From contig NZ_FMCV01000012.1 in NCBI RefSeq assembly GCF_900091565.1, positions 1 through 64,000 of the forward strand: a stretch of DNA of 64,000 nucleotides, in the 5' to 3' direction. The notes under the pieces are model-generated. The model did not search any database. It saw nothing but the letters and a program-made list of their open reading frames with translations, and was not told the origin of the DNA. Shown one piece after another: positions 63,421 through 64,000 of this stretch. Both the position numbers and the translations under genes were made by a program. The DNA comes from Micromonospora marina. GTDB lineage: Bacteria > Actinomycetota > Actinomycetes > Mycobacteriales > Micromonosporaceae. Within the stretch, counting starts at the first letter, position 1. Each line of letters starts with the position of its first letter.

Positions 63421-63884
63421 AGCGTACGGCCGTACGACAGGCAGCCCGGGGCGTCCTTGTAGAAGCCGAAGTTCGGGATCCGCTCGTAGCCCGCCGAGGT
63501 GTACAGGGCGATCGCCTCGGGCTGCCTGTCGCCGCACTCCAGCACGATCTGCTTGCGGCCGTGGTCGCGGGCGGACCGCTCGACCGCGGCGAGCACCGAA
63601 CGGGCCACGCCCCGGCCCCGGACCGCCGGGTCGGTGTACATCCGCTTCAGTTCGGCCGTGTCGCCGTCCCCGCCGTGGCTGCGCCAGCCGCCGCAGCCCA
63701 CCGGCCGCCCGTCCAGGTAGGCGACGAGGAACACGCCGTCCGGCGGGGTGAACTCGGCCGCGTCGACAGGGGTCTCGTCGCCGCTGCCGCCGTACCGGGC
63801 GCCGAGGTCGGCCAGCGCCGCCCGGATCAGCGCCTGCGACTCGGGCGCGTCGAAGCGCCGCTCCCGGATCTCGATCTCGCTCAC
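63417..63884 (-). CDS. GNAT-family N-acetyltransferase
   Basis: A 155-residue acetyltransferase. The acetyl-CoA-binding motif A is AELKRMYTDPAVRGRGVARS (R-x-x-G-x-G/A), followed by VLAAVERSARDHGRKQIVLE and ALYTSAGYERIPNFGFYKD. The substrate is unknown. The stop overlaps the ATP-grasp remnant by four bases in convergent orientation. No further feature is seen in the last 116 bases of the window. Confidence 0.88.
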   Translation of the reverse strand: MSEIEIRERRFDAPESQALIRAALADLGARYGGSGDETPVDAAEFTPPDGVFLVAYLDGRPVGCGGWRSHGGDGDTAELKRMYTDPAVRGRGVARSVLAAVERSARDHGRKQIVLECGDRQPEAIALYTSAGYERIPNFGFYKDAPGCLSYGRTL

Positions 63885-64000
63885 CGTGTCAGGTTACGAC
63901 CGGCTCGGGGCCCGGCCCGGCCCGGCGGCCGGGGTTCGGACGCAGATCACTCCGCTCTCCTGCTGTGCCTGCTACTCCGCTCTGCGGAAGTGGTCCCAGC

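Noticed and set aside
60584..63884. The ATP-grasp fragment and GNAT gene as a dipeptide or RiPP-type system with the DAK2 kinase
   Set aside because: The ATP-grasp gene lacks its central catalytic domain, no precursor peptide is near, and the DAK2 protein belongs to the conserved recG-rpmB neighbourhood.

Overview
The window is a high-GC actinobacterial chromosome segment, most likely from Micromonospora or a close member of the Micromonosporaceae. The signs are very strong G/C preference at third codon positions, many GTG starts, the actinobacterial order rpsP-khpA-rimM-trmD-rplS-lepB-rnhB-DUF2469, the rpsB-tsf-pyrH-frr-cdsA-rlmN block, actinobacterium-specific small genes (DUF2631, DUF2469, a SepIVA-like septation protein) and a dispersed 3'-end repeat. 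Most of it is conserved housekeeping core with single accessory genes between. I see no rRNA, tRNA, CRISPR array, prophage, insertion sequence or secondary-metabolite cluster.

Layout. 0-4.6 kb: a phytoene-dehydrogenase-like FAD enzyme with a duplicated start region, a TMEM175-type channel, a metallo-beta-lactamase/Rieske fusion and a DUF2631 membrane protein. 4.6-12.1 kb (minus strand): rpsB, tsf, pyrH, frr, cdsA, rlmN and a DivIVA-domain protein. 12.4-23.0 kb: a mixed-strand stretch with yraN-comM-dprA and xerC on the plus strand (apparently inverted relative to their usual orientation), an M23 peptidase, a class V aminotransferase, and a methyltransferase coupled to a sulfite-oxidase-like enzyme. 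23.0-29.0 kb (minus): the rpsP-to-rnhB block with two tandem signal peptidases. 29.2-34.2 kb: DUF402 protein, short-form proS, a TetR regulator, an amidohydrolase and a broken Uma2 gene. 34.2-49.4 kb (minus): ffh, glnD-glnK-amtB with a GlnR-like operator, a phosphotransferase, ftsY, HAD-smc and a small coiled-coil protein, plus plus-strand PhoD-like and MarR genes. 49.7-51.9 kb: two exported or anchored proteins (CAP domain, GH114). 51.9-62.2 kb (minus): mutM-rnc-plsX-rpmF-DUF177-sepIVA-like, then coaD-rsmD, a serine hydrolase, recG and a DAK2-domain kinase. 62.4-64 kb: rpmB, a decayed ATP-grasp gene and a GNAT acetyltransferase.

Working together, the genes cover ribosome assembly and recycling (rpsB, tsf, frr, rpsP, rplS, rpmF, rpmB, rimM, trmD, rlmN, rsmD), protein targeting (ffh, ftsY, lepB x2), phospholipid synthesis (plsX, cdsA, the DAK2 protein), nitrogen sensing (amtB-glnK-glnD), DNA uptake, repair and segregation (comM, dprA, xerC, mutM, recG, smc) and septation (two DivIVA-type proteins).

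The least expected signals are: a 51-54 bp repeat found four times, always within a few bases of a stop codon and in the orientation of the upstream gene; a 33-codon reading frame that ends in the loop of an attenuator-like hairpin near 49.1 kb; a GlnR-like operator before amtB; and two pseudogenes, one with a +1 insertion and a 17-bp duplication that cancel each other's frameshift.
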